A DNA stretch of 64,000 nucleotides from Engraulis encrasicolus (lineage: Eukaryota > Chordata > Actinopteri > Clupeiformes > Engraulidae). Positions 23,275 through 33,755 of the stretch are shown here, piece by piece. How positions within the stretch are numbered: position 1 is the first letter of the stretch; each line of letters starts with the position of its first letter. The stretch covers positions 27,808,134-27,872,133 of the forward strand of contig NC_085872.1 in NCBI RefSeq assembly GCF_034702125.1. Direction: 5' to 3'. The position numbers and the translations under genes were made by a program. Under the pieces are notes generated by a model that did not search any database, had not been told where the DNA came from, and saw only the letters and a program-made list of their open reading frames with translations.

Positions 23275-26249
23275 GTACCCCCCCTCTGAGGCACGGCTCC
23301 AGCCGTGCGAAGGGGGCGAAGGGGGCGACGACCTCTTGGGCGAGGTGCTGGCCTGTCAGGATGAGACTGGTGGAATTCTGAAATGAGAGTACGGTCTAGG
23401 ATGTCGGAAGAGGGGACCCAGCTCTGGTCTTCAGGCCCATATCCCTCCCAGTCCACCAGGTACTGCATGCGGCCTTGACGGCGTCTGGAATCCAGGAGCG
23501 CCCTCACCTGGTAGGCAGGGGAACAATCGATCTCCAGCGCCGGTGGCGGCGTACCACCAGGGACCGCATCAGCCATGGGACCCGGAATCAGCGGCCTAAG
23601 GAGGGAGACATGGAAAGATGGAGAGACACGGTAGTTAGCAGGGAGTTGGAGCGTGTATGTGACTGGGTTTACCCTCCGGATCACCTTGAATGGGCCCACA
23701 AATCGAGGGCTGAGTTTCCGACAGGGCAGCTTCAGTTTCAGGTTCCTGGTGGAAAGCCAGACTCTGTCGCCAGGTTGATACTCGGGGGTATCCCCACGGC
23801 GACGGTCAGAGTGGAGTTTTTGCTGCCGGACTGCTCTGCTGATTTGGAGGTGGGTCAGCTCCCAGACCCGCTCAGCTCGGCGGAACCAATCATCAATGAC
23901 AGGGATGTCAGACTTGGTGGGATCCCAGGGACAGAGAGGTGGCTGGTATCCTAGAACACATTGAAATGGGGTTAGTTTTGTTGTTGAATGGATTAATGAG
24001 TTTTGAGCATACTCAGCCCATGGGAGGAACTCTGCCCAGTCATTCTGGCGGCGGTGACAGTATGTTCTCAGGAATCGCCCAAGGTTTTGGATTGCCCTCT
24101 CAGCTTGACCATTAGCTTCAGGATGGTAGCCAGAGGTGAGGCTCACAGTGACTCCCAATTTCTTCATGAAAGCCCTCCACACCTGGGATGTAAACTGGGG
24201 GCCCCGGTCCGAGACTATATCCTCAGGAATTCCGTAGTGTCGGAAAACCTGACTGAAGAGGGCTTCAGCGACCTGGAGAGCAGTGGGCATACTTGTGAAT
24301 GGGATGAAGCGGTTAGATTTGGAGAACCTATCCACCACAACGAGTATGACCGTGTAGCCCTTAGATGGTGGCAGGTCAGAAAGGAAGTCTATGGCTAGGT
24401 GTGACCAGGGACGATTCGGAGTAGGCAAGGGCATGAGCTTTCCTTGCGGAAGACAACGTGGACTCTTGGTGGTTGTACAGATTGAGCAAGATTTGACATA
24501 CCTCTGGACATCATGTGCTATGGAGGGCCACCAGTACTTCCTGGAGATGAGTTCCATGCTCTTCTCAATCCCTGGATGTCCCGAAGCCAAGGAGGTGTGA
24601 GACCAGACGATGACCCTGTCACGAACAGTGGAAGGCACATACATTTTGTCAGGTGGGCAAGTAGCAGGAGTTGGCTCACCTCTTTGTTCTCGTCGGATGT
24701 CTGCGTCAATTTTCCAGAGGACCGGAGCAACAATGATTGAGGGTGGAAGGATGGGCTTCAGGACTGGGAAAGGCTCAGAGATGGTGTGTATTCGAGACAA
24801 GGCATCAGCCTTGCCGTTCTTGGATCCAGGTCTGTAGGTTATTGTGAAATCGAATCTGGAGAAGAATAGAGACCACCTGGCCTGTCTTGCATTGAGCCTC
24901 TTGGCAGCTTGGATGTACTCCAGATTTCGATGATCAGTGATGACAACAAATGGTTCTTTGGCACCCTCAAGCCAATGTCTCCATTGCTCAAGGGCCATCT
25001 TCACCGCCAGCAACTCCCGATTCCCCACATCGTAATTGCGTTCGGCTGGAGACAATCTGTGTGAGTAGAAGGCACATGGGTGCAGCTTTGGTGGTTCACC
25101 TCGACGCTGGGACAACACTGCTCCTACTCCCATATCTGAGGCATCCACTTCGACCACAAATTGTTTGGTGGGATCAGGAAACTTCAGAATCGGTGCTGTG
25201 TTGAAGCGTTGCTTGAGTGCAGTAAAGGCATCCTGAGCTGCATCGGTCCACTGGAGGCTGCGTGGCTTGCCTTTTAGGAGAGCAGTGAGGGGGGCCGCAA
25301 CCGAGCTGAAGGACCGGATAAACCGGCGATAGAAATTGGCGAATCCAAGGAAGCGCTGCAACTCCTTGATGTTCTTTGGGGCAGGCCACTGAGTGACAGC
25401 TTCAACTTTCTGGTCCTCCATCCGAGCGCCATCTGGGCCGATCACATATCCGAGGAAGGAGATGGTAGTCTGGTGGAAGAGGCACTTTTCAAGCTTTGCA
25501 TATAACTGGTGATGTAGGAGGCGTGCGAGTACCTGTCTGACATGTAGGTAATGTTGAGCTAGTGTGGTGGAATATATTAAAATATCGTCAATGTAGGCTA
25601 CAACATATTTCCCAATCATATCTCTGAGAATGTCATTGACAAAAGACTGGAAGACAGAAGGTGCATTTACCAGACCGTAGCTCATCACCAGATACTCATA
25701 GTGGCCAGTACTTGTGCTGAAGGCAGTCTTCCACTCATCTCCCTCTCGGATACGAACCAGGTTGTAGGCACTCCGTAGGTCCAGTTTGGTGTAGTAGCAT
25801 GCCCCTCTAAGCTGCTCGATGGCGGAAGGTACTAGTGGGAGTGGGTACCTGTATTTCACAGTGATGGCATTGAGGCCCCGATAATCGATGCAGGGCCGCA
25901 ATCCACCATCTTTTTCCTCCACAAAGAAGAAGCCTGATGCAGCCGGCGAGGTGGACGGACGGATAAAACCCTGTTGCAGTGCCTCTTGGAAGTACTCCTC
26001 CATGGCTTGGGTTTCCGTTGGAGACAATGGATACACACGGCTACGTGGAGGCGAAGTACCTGGCAGGAGGTTGATCGCACAATCCCAGGGACGATGAGGA
26101 GGAAGGTGAGTTGCCCTGGTCTTGGAGAAGACAGCATCCAGGTCCATGTATTGGTTGGGGATTTCCGGAATCACAGCTGAGTCTGGGCTCTCTATGGAGG
26201 TGGAGGCACAAGGGTATTTCAGACAATGATTTTGACAAAAGGTGACCAA
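23142..26249 (-). CDS. pol: Gypsy pol: RT, RNase H, integrase, chromodomain
   Basis: 1035 codons. Reverse transcriptase spans about residues 80-260 with the catalytic YIDD at 219-222. RNase H has D369, E412 and D439. The integrase zinc finger HHCC uses H551, H558, C588 and C591. The catalytic core D621, D681, E717 has the exact D-x35-E spacing. A GPY/F-like module (FVGPF) is near 850 and a chromodomain (YLVDWEGYG ... WVP) at about 912-960. No protease is in this frame; it is in the upstream ORF. The start shown (M at 26249) overlaps gag by 31 bases in the -1 frame, so translation is probably by frameshifting. I see no canonical X-XXY-YYZ slippery heptamer in the overlap. The proteins act in cytoplasmic particles and in nuclear integration. 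No stop or frameshift is visible. Confidence 0.93.
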   Translation of the reverse strand: MVTFCQNHCLKYPCASTSIESPDSAVIPEIPNQYMDLDAVFSKTRATHLPPHRPWDCAINLLPGTSPPRSRVYPLSPTETQAMEEYFQEALQQGFIRPSTSPAASGFFFVEEKDGGLRPCIDYRGLNAITVKYRYPLPLVPSAIEQLRGACYYTKLDLRSAYNLVRIREGDEWKTAFSTSTGHYEYLVMSYGLVNAPSVFQSFVNDILRDMIGKYVVAYIDDILIYSTTLAQHYLHVRQVLARLLHHQLYAKLEKCLFHQTTISFLGYVIGPDGARMEDQKVEAVTQWPAPKNIKELQRFLGFANFYRRFIRSFSSVAAPLTALLKGKPRSLQWTDAAQDAFTALKQRFNTAPILKFPDPTKQFVVEVDASDMGVGAVLSQRRGEPPKLHPCAFYSHRLSPAERNYDVGNRELLAVKMALEQWRHWLEGAKEPFVVITDHRNLEYIQAAKRLNARQARWSLFFSRFDFTITYRPGSKNGKADALSRIHTISEPFPVLKPILPPSIIVAPVLWKIDADIRREQRGEPTPATCPPDKMYVPSTVRDRVIVWSHTSLASGHPGIEKSMELISRKYWWPSIAHDVQRYVKSCSICTTTKSPRCLPQGKLMPLPTPNRPWSHLAIDFLSDLPPSKGYTVILVVVDRFSKSNRFIPFTSMPTALQVAEALFSQVFRHYGIPEDIVSDRGPQFTSQVWRAFMKKLGVTVSLTSGYHPEANGQAERAIQNLGRFLRTYCHRRQNDWAEFLPWAEYAQNSLIHSTTKLTPFQCVLGYQPPLCPWDPTKSDIPVIDDWFRRAERVWELTHLQISRAVRQQKLHSDRRRGDTPEYQPGDRVWLSTRNLKLKLPCRKLSPRFVGPFKVIRRVNPVTYTLQLPANYRVSPSFHVSLLRPLIPGPMADAVPGGTPPPALEIDCSPAYQVRALLDSRRRQGRMQYLVDWEGYGPEDQSWVPSSDILDRTLISEFHQSHPDRPAPRPRGRRPLRPLRTAGAVPQRGGTVTNLATTPLPPSRQFPHQLRQSSQSSANSLNQSAPGLTRVLRL

Positions 26250-27712
26250 GAGTGTATGTTACCTCCTTTCCAAGAGACTACGGGGTCATGGGTTTGAAGC
26301 CACGGGAGACCAAGGACTACTGGGTGCTGCATGGATGGTAGGACAAGGAAGTTGATTGATTCATGATGCACAGAGTAGACAGTCAGCTGTACCATTGAGG
26401 TGATTTGTGAGATGGTGCCATTACCAACTGGTCCTCCATCTAGGGCCTGGATGGATACTGGTGGTGAGAGAGTGTTGAGGGGCAGTTGAAGGGCCTCAGC
26501 CACGGTTGGTGTGACAAAATTGCCTGCTGCTCCTGAATCTAACAAGGCTGAGAAAGAGAAACATCTTTCACCGAAGCGTACAGTCACAGGAACAAGGAAG
26601 GGCTTAGAAGGTGGAGGTAGCTTTACCTTGTGTGGATTGGTAGGCTGGGGGCGTCTCACTCCAGGCTGAGGGCGCTTTGGACAGAGCTCAACTTGGTGAG
26701 TAGGGTCACCACAGTACAGACAGAGGCCTAGGTCAATTCTGCGGCGGCGTTCTTGGGGAGTGAGACGTGCAGATCCTACTTGCATCGGTTCAGGGTCAGG
26801 GTCTTGCTGGTAAGTAGGTAGTGATAATGGTAGTGGGGAAGCACGTTTGCCTCTGCGCCTCTCCTGCAGAAGGTAGTCAAGGTTGATGGACAGGTTGATG
26901 AGGGCATCCAGAGTCAGCTCCTGGTCGCGACAAGCAAGTTCCATTCGCACATCCTCCCTCAATCCTCTGCGGTATAGTGCAATGAGGGCTTTATCGTTCC
27001 AACCACTTGCTGCTGCCAGGGTGCGGAACTGTAGGGCGTATTCTGCTGCAGTCCCGGTGCCTTGAGAAAGCTTGAGCAGTCTCTCACTCCGCTCCTTGCC
27101 ATCAATGGGGTGTTCAAAAACTGCACGGAAGAGAGCAATGAAACGAGCATAGGAAGTGGTCACATCACCTCCTTCTCTCCAGACAGCTGTTGCCCAGTCT
27201 AAGGCCTTTCCCTTCAGACGAGTGATGACGGCTGCCACCTTGGATTGGTCTGGCATCTGTGGATGGTGAGCGAGGTACAGGTTACACTGAAGAAGAAAAC
27301 CTTCGCAGCCATTGGGCTCTCCACCGTAGGCTTCAGGCAACTTCACAGCTGAGGCAGGGTGACCTGGCAGGGCGAGGTAACCAGGAAGGGCAGGTTGAAC
27401 TTCAGCCGGGGAAGGTTGAGCTGGAGCTGGGGCAGGTTGAGCTGGATCCGGGGCAGGTTGAGCTTGAGCCAGGGCAGGTGGCACAGGAGGGCTGGGAGTC
27501 GATGCAACACTCGCAGAAGAAAGGTGTCGAATAACCTCATCCATGGCGTTTCCCAGTTTGGAGATTTGTCGCTGTTGTCCTTCTACCGTGGCACTAAGCG
27601 AGGCTACAGAGGTCGCCAGCAGTTGGAGTGGAGGTATGGGCATCTCCTCAGATGAATTGGGTGGCAGTGGATAGCTTGCTGCGTCCATAAGGTGGGCAGA
27701 TTCTTCTGTCAT
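26219..27712 (-). CDS. gag: Gypsy gag-protease
   Basis: 497 codons. The N-terminal part has a short coiled region (residues 30-65), then a Pro/Ala/Gln-rich linker (72-110). The capsid-like core spans about 120-290. A CCHC zinc knuckle (C-x2-C-x4-H-x4-C) lies at 331-344, followed by an aspartic protease with DSGA at 392-395 and a later GLPWL motif (468-472). The first ATG (27712-27710) lies within the last six bases of the 5' LTR. The next in-frame ATG is codon 9 (27688). A leader between LTR and gag is therefore essentially absent. Gag packages the RNA and protease cleaves the polyproteins, by family knowledge. It is intact. Confidence 0.9.
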   Translation of the reverse strand: MTEESAHLMDAASYPLPPNSSEEMPIPPLQLLATSVASLSATVEGQQRQISKLGNAMDEVIRHLSSASVASTPSPPVPPALAQAQPAPDPAQPAPAPAQPSPAEVQPALPGYLALPGHPASAVKLPEAYGGEPNGCEGFLLQCNLYLAHHPQMPDQSKVAAVITRLKGKALDWATAVWREGGDVTTSYARFIALFRAVFEHPIDGKERSERLLKLSQGTGTAAEYALQFRTLAAASGWNDKALIALYRRGLREDVRMELACRDQELTLDALINLSINLDYLLQERRRGKRASPLPLSLPTYQQDPDPEPMQVGSARLTPQERRRRIDLGLCLYCGDPTHQVELCPKRPQPGVRRPQPTNPHKVKLPPPSKPFLVPVTVRFGERCFSFSALLDSGAAGNFVTPTVAEALQLPLNTLSPPVSIQALDGGPVGNGTISQITSMVQLTVYSVHHESINFLVLPSMQHPVVLGLPWLQTHDPVVSWKGGNIHSWSPFVKIIV

Positions 27713-27900
27713 GGTTTCCCAAGAATGGACGCAAATGCAGATCTTTCCACGGCAAACTTGATTTAATTATGAACTCAGGAACAAAACAAACACGGCACAA
27801 TGGCCAAAATGGTGTCAAGAACTGAAACTGGCATAGCATACGGCTCAACAAAACATCATCAAGAATCTGCACATGGTGAATGAAAGTTCAGGTTTAAATA
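27696..27900 (-). promoter_or_regulatory. TATA box, self-primer and primer-binding site of the Gypsy element
   Basis: In element sense, TATTTAAA (27900-27893) is followed 30 bases later by GCAGATTCTT (27870-27861). Its exact reverse complement AAGAATCTGC occupies 27705-27696, one base after the 5' LTR. If transcription starts at 27870, the RNA 5' end can pair with this site and prime reverse transcription, as known for Tf1. No tRNA 3'-end complement (TGG...) is present there. Confidence 0.7.
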
Positions 27901-28104
27901 CAGCAACAGGTGGAACATGTGATCAGGGTGATTGCTTGATTGCAGGTGCTAGTGATAATTGAGTCACAGTCTTAGTACTCTGGTGAGGCCGGGCGCTGAT
28001 TGGTTGATTGGTTGAGGGAATTAGCGGATGATTGACTGGATTGTCTGAGCTGATGAGGGAATTGTCTTGATGGTGGCAACGGTGTTGTTGCCAGGTTTGA
28101 CAAA
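27707..28104 (-). repeat. 5' LTR of the Gypsy element
   Basis: 398 bp; 8 bp longer than the 3' LTR because of a tandem attggttg duplication. Its outer five bases read ACAAA on the plus strand where the 3' LTR has TCACA, so the TG...CA terminal rule is broken at this edge only. Confidence 0.9.
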
Positions 28105-28443
28105 CTCACAACACTGTCTGATGACAACAAACTTCTTTTATGATCACACATCCATAAACAGATACAATGCTAATATGTTGTGCTTCCACCTACATGAATG
28201 AAGCCTATACCTAAACTTTCATTTGAATTTCAAATCTTTGTACCATTAAGGCCTTTTGATATTTTTTGCTTTTCCATACATAATTCTTTTGATAGTCAAT
28301 TATTCCACAATAAGACTGTACAGCATTTTAAAATATATTTTTTTGGGGGAAAAAAACAAAAATAACAAAACAGGTCTTTCATTGACATGGAATAGCAAAG
28401 AGAGTGAAGTGTACAAGTGAAGATGAACAGCAAAAAGTACAAA

Positions 28444-30992
28444 TTAAATGTCTACATCAGTTTTCTCACATGCCCAAAGTTGTGCCCGGGTGCACAAGTC
28501 ATCATTCCAGTTGGTGAGAGAGCCACGCACCCTTATTTCAGCACAGTCTTCATTTCCAGCATAGCTGTTTGGTTGACCACTGTCCCACCTACAGTACAGA
28601 GAAATAGCACTAAGTCAAGAAAGACCATACATACATACATCATCATCTGGATGTAAATCAAACCTTCAATTATGCCATTATCAATTAACCCCTTAGCACA
28701 GAGCATATGTTATAACCTTACTGTCACCAAAACTGTAATGGCTATGTCTTAATCTGTTACTTAAGGCTCTTGGTAGTGCCATAGCAATGTTGTAGTGTTG
28801 TAGTGTAGTTGAGTATTTTCAGCAAATGGTGAATAGGCCTGCCGGCGACCCCATCTGCACGAAGAGGCTACACCAGCTGCAGTAGTTTAACTCCGTCTCA
28901 CCAAGTGGTAGAAGGATTTACGAGTGTGCCGTCTAGCCATTTCCATGTCCCATCGCAATCCGTCAGCCCTATCCAGAACTCTTTTTGAAGGTCAGTGAGG
29001 AACTGCTGCACAGCAAGTAAACAAAACAAACAAGTAGAATATCAATGAGTCTGATTTCAACAACTTTGAGTTTGGTATGACGTGCAATGCTGTGTAACCT
29101 GTAAGGAAATATTTCAGAACACATCACTTCACGACAGCAATTAATGACAATGTGTTAATGAATTCATAATAACCTGCTCATCTCTGTTGTTTATGATGAC
29201 CAGGTCAGCCTGCCTTCTCAAGCAGTCATCCCTGGCAGTCCTCCATTGCATTGTGTCATGAGAGATGTAATACAAAGAAGACTGGAAAAAGATCCATCCC
29301 TCATTTAAATGCTTCTCTGGGAACATAAAGCAGATTCATTCTGGTCAGTGGTTTCATTTCCCATTCCATACCATGGATTCACCACGTAACAAGAACGGTA
29401 AGAATAAAGCTGAAAATGTGTTCCATATAGGCCTAGATGTAATGAGAATGCTTTTACTGTTCATAATCCTTATGTTGTTTTCTTGAGAGTTGCTGATCAA
29501 CATGGAGTGATGATGAAACCCATAGGCCTAGGTCATTTTCAATTCTTATATTGTAAATCCAGCTTCTAAAACACATCATCAGCTTGTTAACTGGCCTCAT
29601 CATGAAGCAGTGTTGTTACATGAAGAATGATGAAGACAATAGACCTATTAATGATTTGTATGACATCAATGCTAAAATAAAAGCATACACTAGACTAGAA
29701 AAGCCAGGACAATTGTTGTACCCTGGCCCAGTCAAGCAGCCTAGTAAACTAGCCCCACCCGCCAGCTGCTAAAATTGTTTTTGCCTGCGAGTGGGTCTAG
29801 CCTCGGGCAATGCCCCAAATCTGCCAGATCAATCACAACCAATGACTCACTATACTGTACGTATCACTGATCACAACACAGGAGATTTGTTTTGAATCTT
29901 TGGATGCAAAGCGGACAGGGTTTTGAGGGAGTGACGACATCCCATCAACAATCTTCCGATGCGTCATTGATTGGGGCCAGACTAAATATTCACATTTAAT
30001 CTCACAGTAAATCTGGCTTGTCAGGCTACCAGTCAAGTGAAAGTCCTGCCAAATATAGCTCTCCTTTGTATTATGTTCAGACATTTTGAGACTTGCATAC
30101 ATGCAAGAAGTGTAATAGAAGTGCCAATAGCAGAGGTCGGCATAGAATGTTAGTAAACCTCCCTCCCAAAATCTGATACAGTATCGGTATCAGTCTGGAT
30201 ATTTAGCTCAGTGGTATTGTACTGTGCCTCCCATGCCGAAATGGAACACTGACTGGATGACCTCAGTTACACATGCACAGTTGACACCTTAAAAAGACTG
30301 GGAAACTCTGCCCTGTTCAAGTAATTCAAGTACTGTGAGTCTTAGCCAATCACTTATCAAAGCCTGTAAGCTTTCATTGAGACAAATGTACAATTTTCAA
30401 ATGTCATAGGACTGGCATTAGGCAAAATAGCAATGATCAATTATAAACTTACCAAGATCAGAAAGTCTACTTTTCACAGCCGCACTCTCCACCTTCAAAC
30501 TATCAAAATCAGAACTCAACAGGTCTTTTTCAGATGTCAAATTCCTGAAGGTGGAATCCAGGTGTGATCTCTCCACTGACAGCACTATGACAACAGTGAG
30601 CAACAGCATACACAGCACCCCCAGAGCACCTGTGACCACTCTGCAACAGATATCACCTGTACAGGAGGTAAAGACTAGTTAATTCACCTGTACAGGAGGT
30701 AAAGACTAGTTAATTCACCTCTCCAGGAGGTAAAGACTAGTTAATTCACCTGTACAGGAGGTAAAGACTAGTTAATTCACCTGCACATGAGATAAAGACT
30801 TGTTAATCCCCCCAATAAATAAAAATAGATGTGTGCACTGAAAAATATATAAGGCGCCTACTGCACGTACAAACCTGTGTGAAACATCCCAGGAATTTGC
30901 ATCCTTATCCTTGACCTGGTAAAATGACTTGTATAATTGTAGTTGGGTATATCCTTCCCTCCATCTTTGTCATCTAAAAAGGCCTCTTCCAT
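28444..30992 (-). CDS. Type II C-type lectin receptor with neck (copy C)
   Basis: Exons 30916-30992, 30453-30640, 29174-29316, 28902-29005 and 28444-28588 (77+188+143+104+145 nt) close in phase to 218 aa. Exon 1 gives a 25-residue tail (MEEAFLDDKDGGKDIPNYNY). Exon 2 gives the membrane helix (GALGVLCMLLLTVVIVLSV) and a ~40-residue heptad-like neck (LTSEKDLLSSDFDSLKVES). The lectin domain has FWIGLTD, WKWLDG, QPN in place of EPN/QPD, and WND. Both cysteines of the N-terminal hairpin (CPxGW...SSC in copies A and B) are replaced (LNEGW...SSL), while the two core disulfide pairs (DDC...WACEK; EDC...DLC) remain. The exon 1 donor AG|GTCAAG was chosen because it keeps phase; a later GT would not. Introns contain a SINE and a 31-bp minisatellite. 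It is a membrane receptor of the CD209/CLEC4 type; its ligand is unclear because QPN is not a standard motif. Confidence 0.82.
30140..30275 (+). repeat. SINE-like repeat in lectin C intron 2
   Basis: Diverged copy of the block at 7735-7890; it includes a tRNA A-box-like tagctcagtggtattgtactg. Confidence 0.5.
30655..30810 (+). repeat. 31-bp minisatellite in lectin C intron 1
   Basis: About four near-perfect and one degenerate unit of a 31-bp sequence containing cctgtacaggaggtaaagac. It starts about 15 bases from the exon 2 acceptor. Confidence 0.85.
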
Positions 30993-31174
30993 TTTCAGTT
31001 GGTTCACACTTTCTCACGGAGTTCATGGGCATTCCCCTGTGATGTGAAAAGTCTGGGTGCCTGAGGCTTTTGGTCTTATATTCTGTGTGACCGGAAACAT
31101 GTTGCAAGGGTGGCCAGAAACATGCTGAGCATGCACTGGTACACCAAACACTATACACCACCTACAGTCGTTTT

Positions 31175-31198
31175 CTCTCTCTCTCTCTCTCTCTCTCC

Positions 31199-31266
<68 letters not shown>

Positions 31267-31411
31267 GAGAGAGTGTAGGGGAGAAATGGGTCTGCTGTCC
31301 CGGGCCCAAAGAGGGGGCCCAGAATTTAGTCCGCATTACATTGTACATATATATTGGTTGGGGGGCACTTTCAAATGACTTTGTCCCGGGCCTGGTAAAA
31401 GCTGTCAGCTG

Positions 31412-31498
<87 letters not shown>

Positions 31499-31720
31499 CT
31501 TGTTCAGCATTCCATGGTATCCTGGAAGGATAGTTGCTTGTATTACTCTTTTTGGAGAGTTCAGCAAAGTTCAGCGTAATTTTTTTAAGGACTTTTATAG
31601 TTATCTTTGCTTCTGTATTTGCGTGTGTGCATGTGTGTGTGCACTTTCTCACGTGAACCCCAGACACTTGGCGCCGTGCGGCAGCCTCCAGAGCTGGTGT
31701 GTGAATGTGGATGTGTGTAT
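31175..31720 (+). repeat. (CT)n, two (TG)n tracts and a CA-type repeat block
   Basis: TG tracts at 31202-31264 and 31416-31495 flank a block (ccgggcccaaagagggggcc ... tgtcccgggcctggtaaaagctgtcagct) whose right part recurs at 32180-32248. The 31640-31720 part is the inverted relative of 1945-2020. No gene is seen. Confidence 0.8.
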
Positions 31721-32246
31721 GTGTATGTATTTTGAAAGCACTTTGAATTCCACTTCATAGTTGTGATACTGTACTGTATACATACAAGTTGTATTGTATT
31801 GTATAAAAGGTAAACAGTGTTGATATTACTAAGGTGAAGAGGATGTGGCTTAAAACAGCAGTGCCTATACAACACTGGAGTGTGGTCGTAACTGACCACA
31901 CAGTGGTATGCAAACGTTTGGGTCTGAGGTCTCCACATATAATAATCCAGTGCTCGCAACAGAAATTGTGTTCCCACAGAGATATAGAAAAGAGAGCTCA
32001 GCCAAAACTAGAAAAAAACACTAGCAGCAGAGTTTTTTTGCTTAGCAGGTATGCACTTCTAGCAGGCTTACCAATTTAAAGTGTTTGTTTCAACACAAAA
32101 AACCTGCAGATTGAATTATAGTTTTACTATAATAGCCTACATTAAGATGTGAAAAGAGTGTGGTTTATACCTGATTTTAGTCTGCATTATATTGGTTGGG
32201 GGGCACTTTCAAATGACTTTGTCCCGGGCCTGGTAAAAGCTGTCAG

Positions 32247-32360
<114 letters not shown>

Positions 32361-32712
32361 CTAACAACTTGACCTCGGAAATGTATGACATGGATTGTTT
32401 TAGAGCAGTTTTCCACTTGGAAACCGACCAGAAACTGACACTTGTTCTTTGCTGCCAAGCTAACTTTTAAGACAGCATGCTTCATTTCCATCACACATTA
32501 TTTTCATGAGCTGGATCCGGTCGAAGCAACGTTCCCGGAGACCCCTTTGGCCAACAGAACACCTGAGCTCAGTCTCCCGAAAGGGATTTGGGCTCTCTTC
32601 CCTGGGAGCTACCATCAAGGGACGAGGACCACCAGGGCATCATAAAAGAACTCTCTTCCAAGAAGTGCTACTTTTAAGGGACAATTAAGTTTTAATTTAA
32701 TAGAAAAATAAA

Positions 32713-32905
32713 GAGGGGGCGCTGTGGCGCAGCGCCCCCCCCCCCCCCACATTTGGGCTTGCATGCCAACGGCCGGGGACCCTGGTTTGAGTCCGACCGG
32801 GGTCCTTTGCCGGCCATCCCCCATCTCTCTCTGACTCTCTCCCAATCATTTCCTGTCTGTTCTCCACTGTCCTGTAATAATAAAGGCCGGAAGGCACCAA
32901 AAAAT
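32713..32905 (+). repeat. tRNA-derived SINE
   Basis: The head gggggcgctgtggcgcagcgc, a poly-C stretch, a B box (ggtttgagtccgacc), then the common fish SINE body (cccaatcatttcctgtctg ... cctgtaataataaaggccgg) and an A-rich end. A tail fragment of the same family lies at about 35600-35685. Confidence 0.75.
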
Positions 32906-33663
32906 ACATTCTTCTACGATCTTCTTGAAACATTGATTTAGAGCAGGGAATCAACATCAATATATAGGCTAGAGCAAAGTGTGGACATCTGGGAGCATAA
33001 GATGCAGTATGTCTGCTTCAACAGGAGCTCCATGGGCAGCAGAGGTAAGCTTGCGTAAAACGTATGGAATTTCCTCTTTGGGCTAGCAAAAAATTGTGCA
33101 CATAGGCCCTACAGTACATAGTTTTCATAGCAGATACAAAACCATTTATGTGTGCCATGTAAGATTTCACAGCCAAAATCTGTCTCTTTCCATGGGGTAA
33201 CTTATAAGACAGCATGCTTCCTTTCCATCACACATTATTTTCATGACATTTAAAAGCTTAACAACAAGTGCTGACTGAACATGGTTTCCCCCACATTTTT
33301 CATGAAATGTGAATCTGGACTTAATTGTCCAAGTGTTACTCAGCTTATCGTGGAACTGAATGAAGGAGCACTGAAAGACGGCACCTTTTAATCTGATGAA
33401 TATATCAGTCTGTCTTATTTTTACTCTCCCTGCTTTTCATTGGAACTATTGCCACATAATCTGTGAACTTGTTGCACAGATTTCCTCTTACTGAAGAATA
33501 CTGGGTCAGTGTTTTCCTGGAATACAGAGTAGACAGCAGAATAGCGCCAGTAATTCTACTCCACATTGCAATGCTGCCAGTGTTTTGTCTATGCACATTC
33601 ATTCCATCCATTTAGTGTGTTCATATTACGCTGACCTAGTAAGTGTGTGAGCTGTGATACGTT

Positions 33664-33755
33664 AGTAACTGACTCTCCATTGTATAGGTGACAATAAGGA
33701 AGCAACACTCTTAGTTGCTTCCTTGTTTTCGTCTATACAATGGAGTCAGTAGTTG
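33664..33755. repeat. Hairpin-forming inverted repeat
   Basis: Arms of about 42 bases (33664-33706 and 33714-33755) pair with a few mismatches around a 7-base loop; they share ctccattgtatag / ctatacaatggag. Probably a short MITE; small-RNA origin is not tested. Confidence 0.6.

Larger units (their letters stand above)
22885..28104 (-). mobile_element. Gypsy chromovirus LTR retrotransposon, full length
   Basis: The 3' LTR (22885-23274) and 5' LTR (27707-28104) flank two long overlapping ORFs (gag-protease and RT-RNase H-integrase-chromodomain). The target duplication is CTCAC (22880-22884 and 28105-28109). The paralogous empty site is at about 13365-13385. The LTRs differ by one substitution, one 8-bp duplication and the outermost 5 bases, so insertion was recent. 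The integrase-C-terminal chromodomain and the self-priming arrangement place it with Tf1/sushi-type chromoviruses. Both ORFs are open, so it may be mobile. Confidence 0.93.

Noticed and set aside
23475..24837. Plus-strand open frames across the Gypsy pol
   Set aside because: Antisense shadows of the minus-strand pol ORF.
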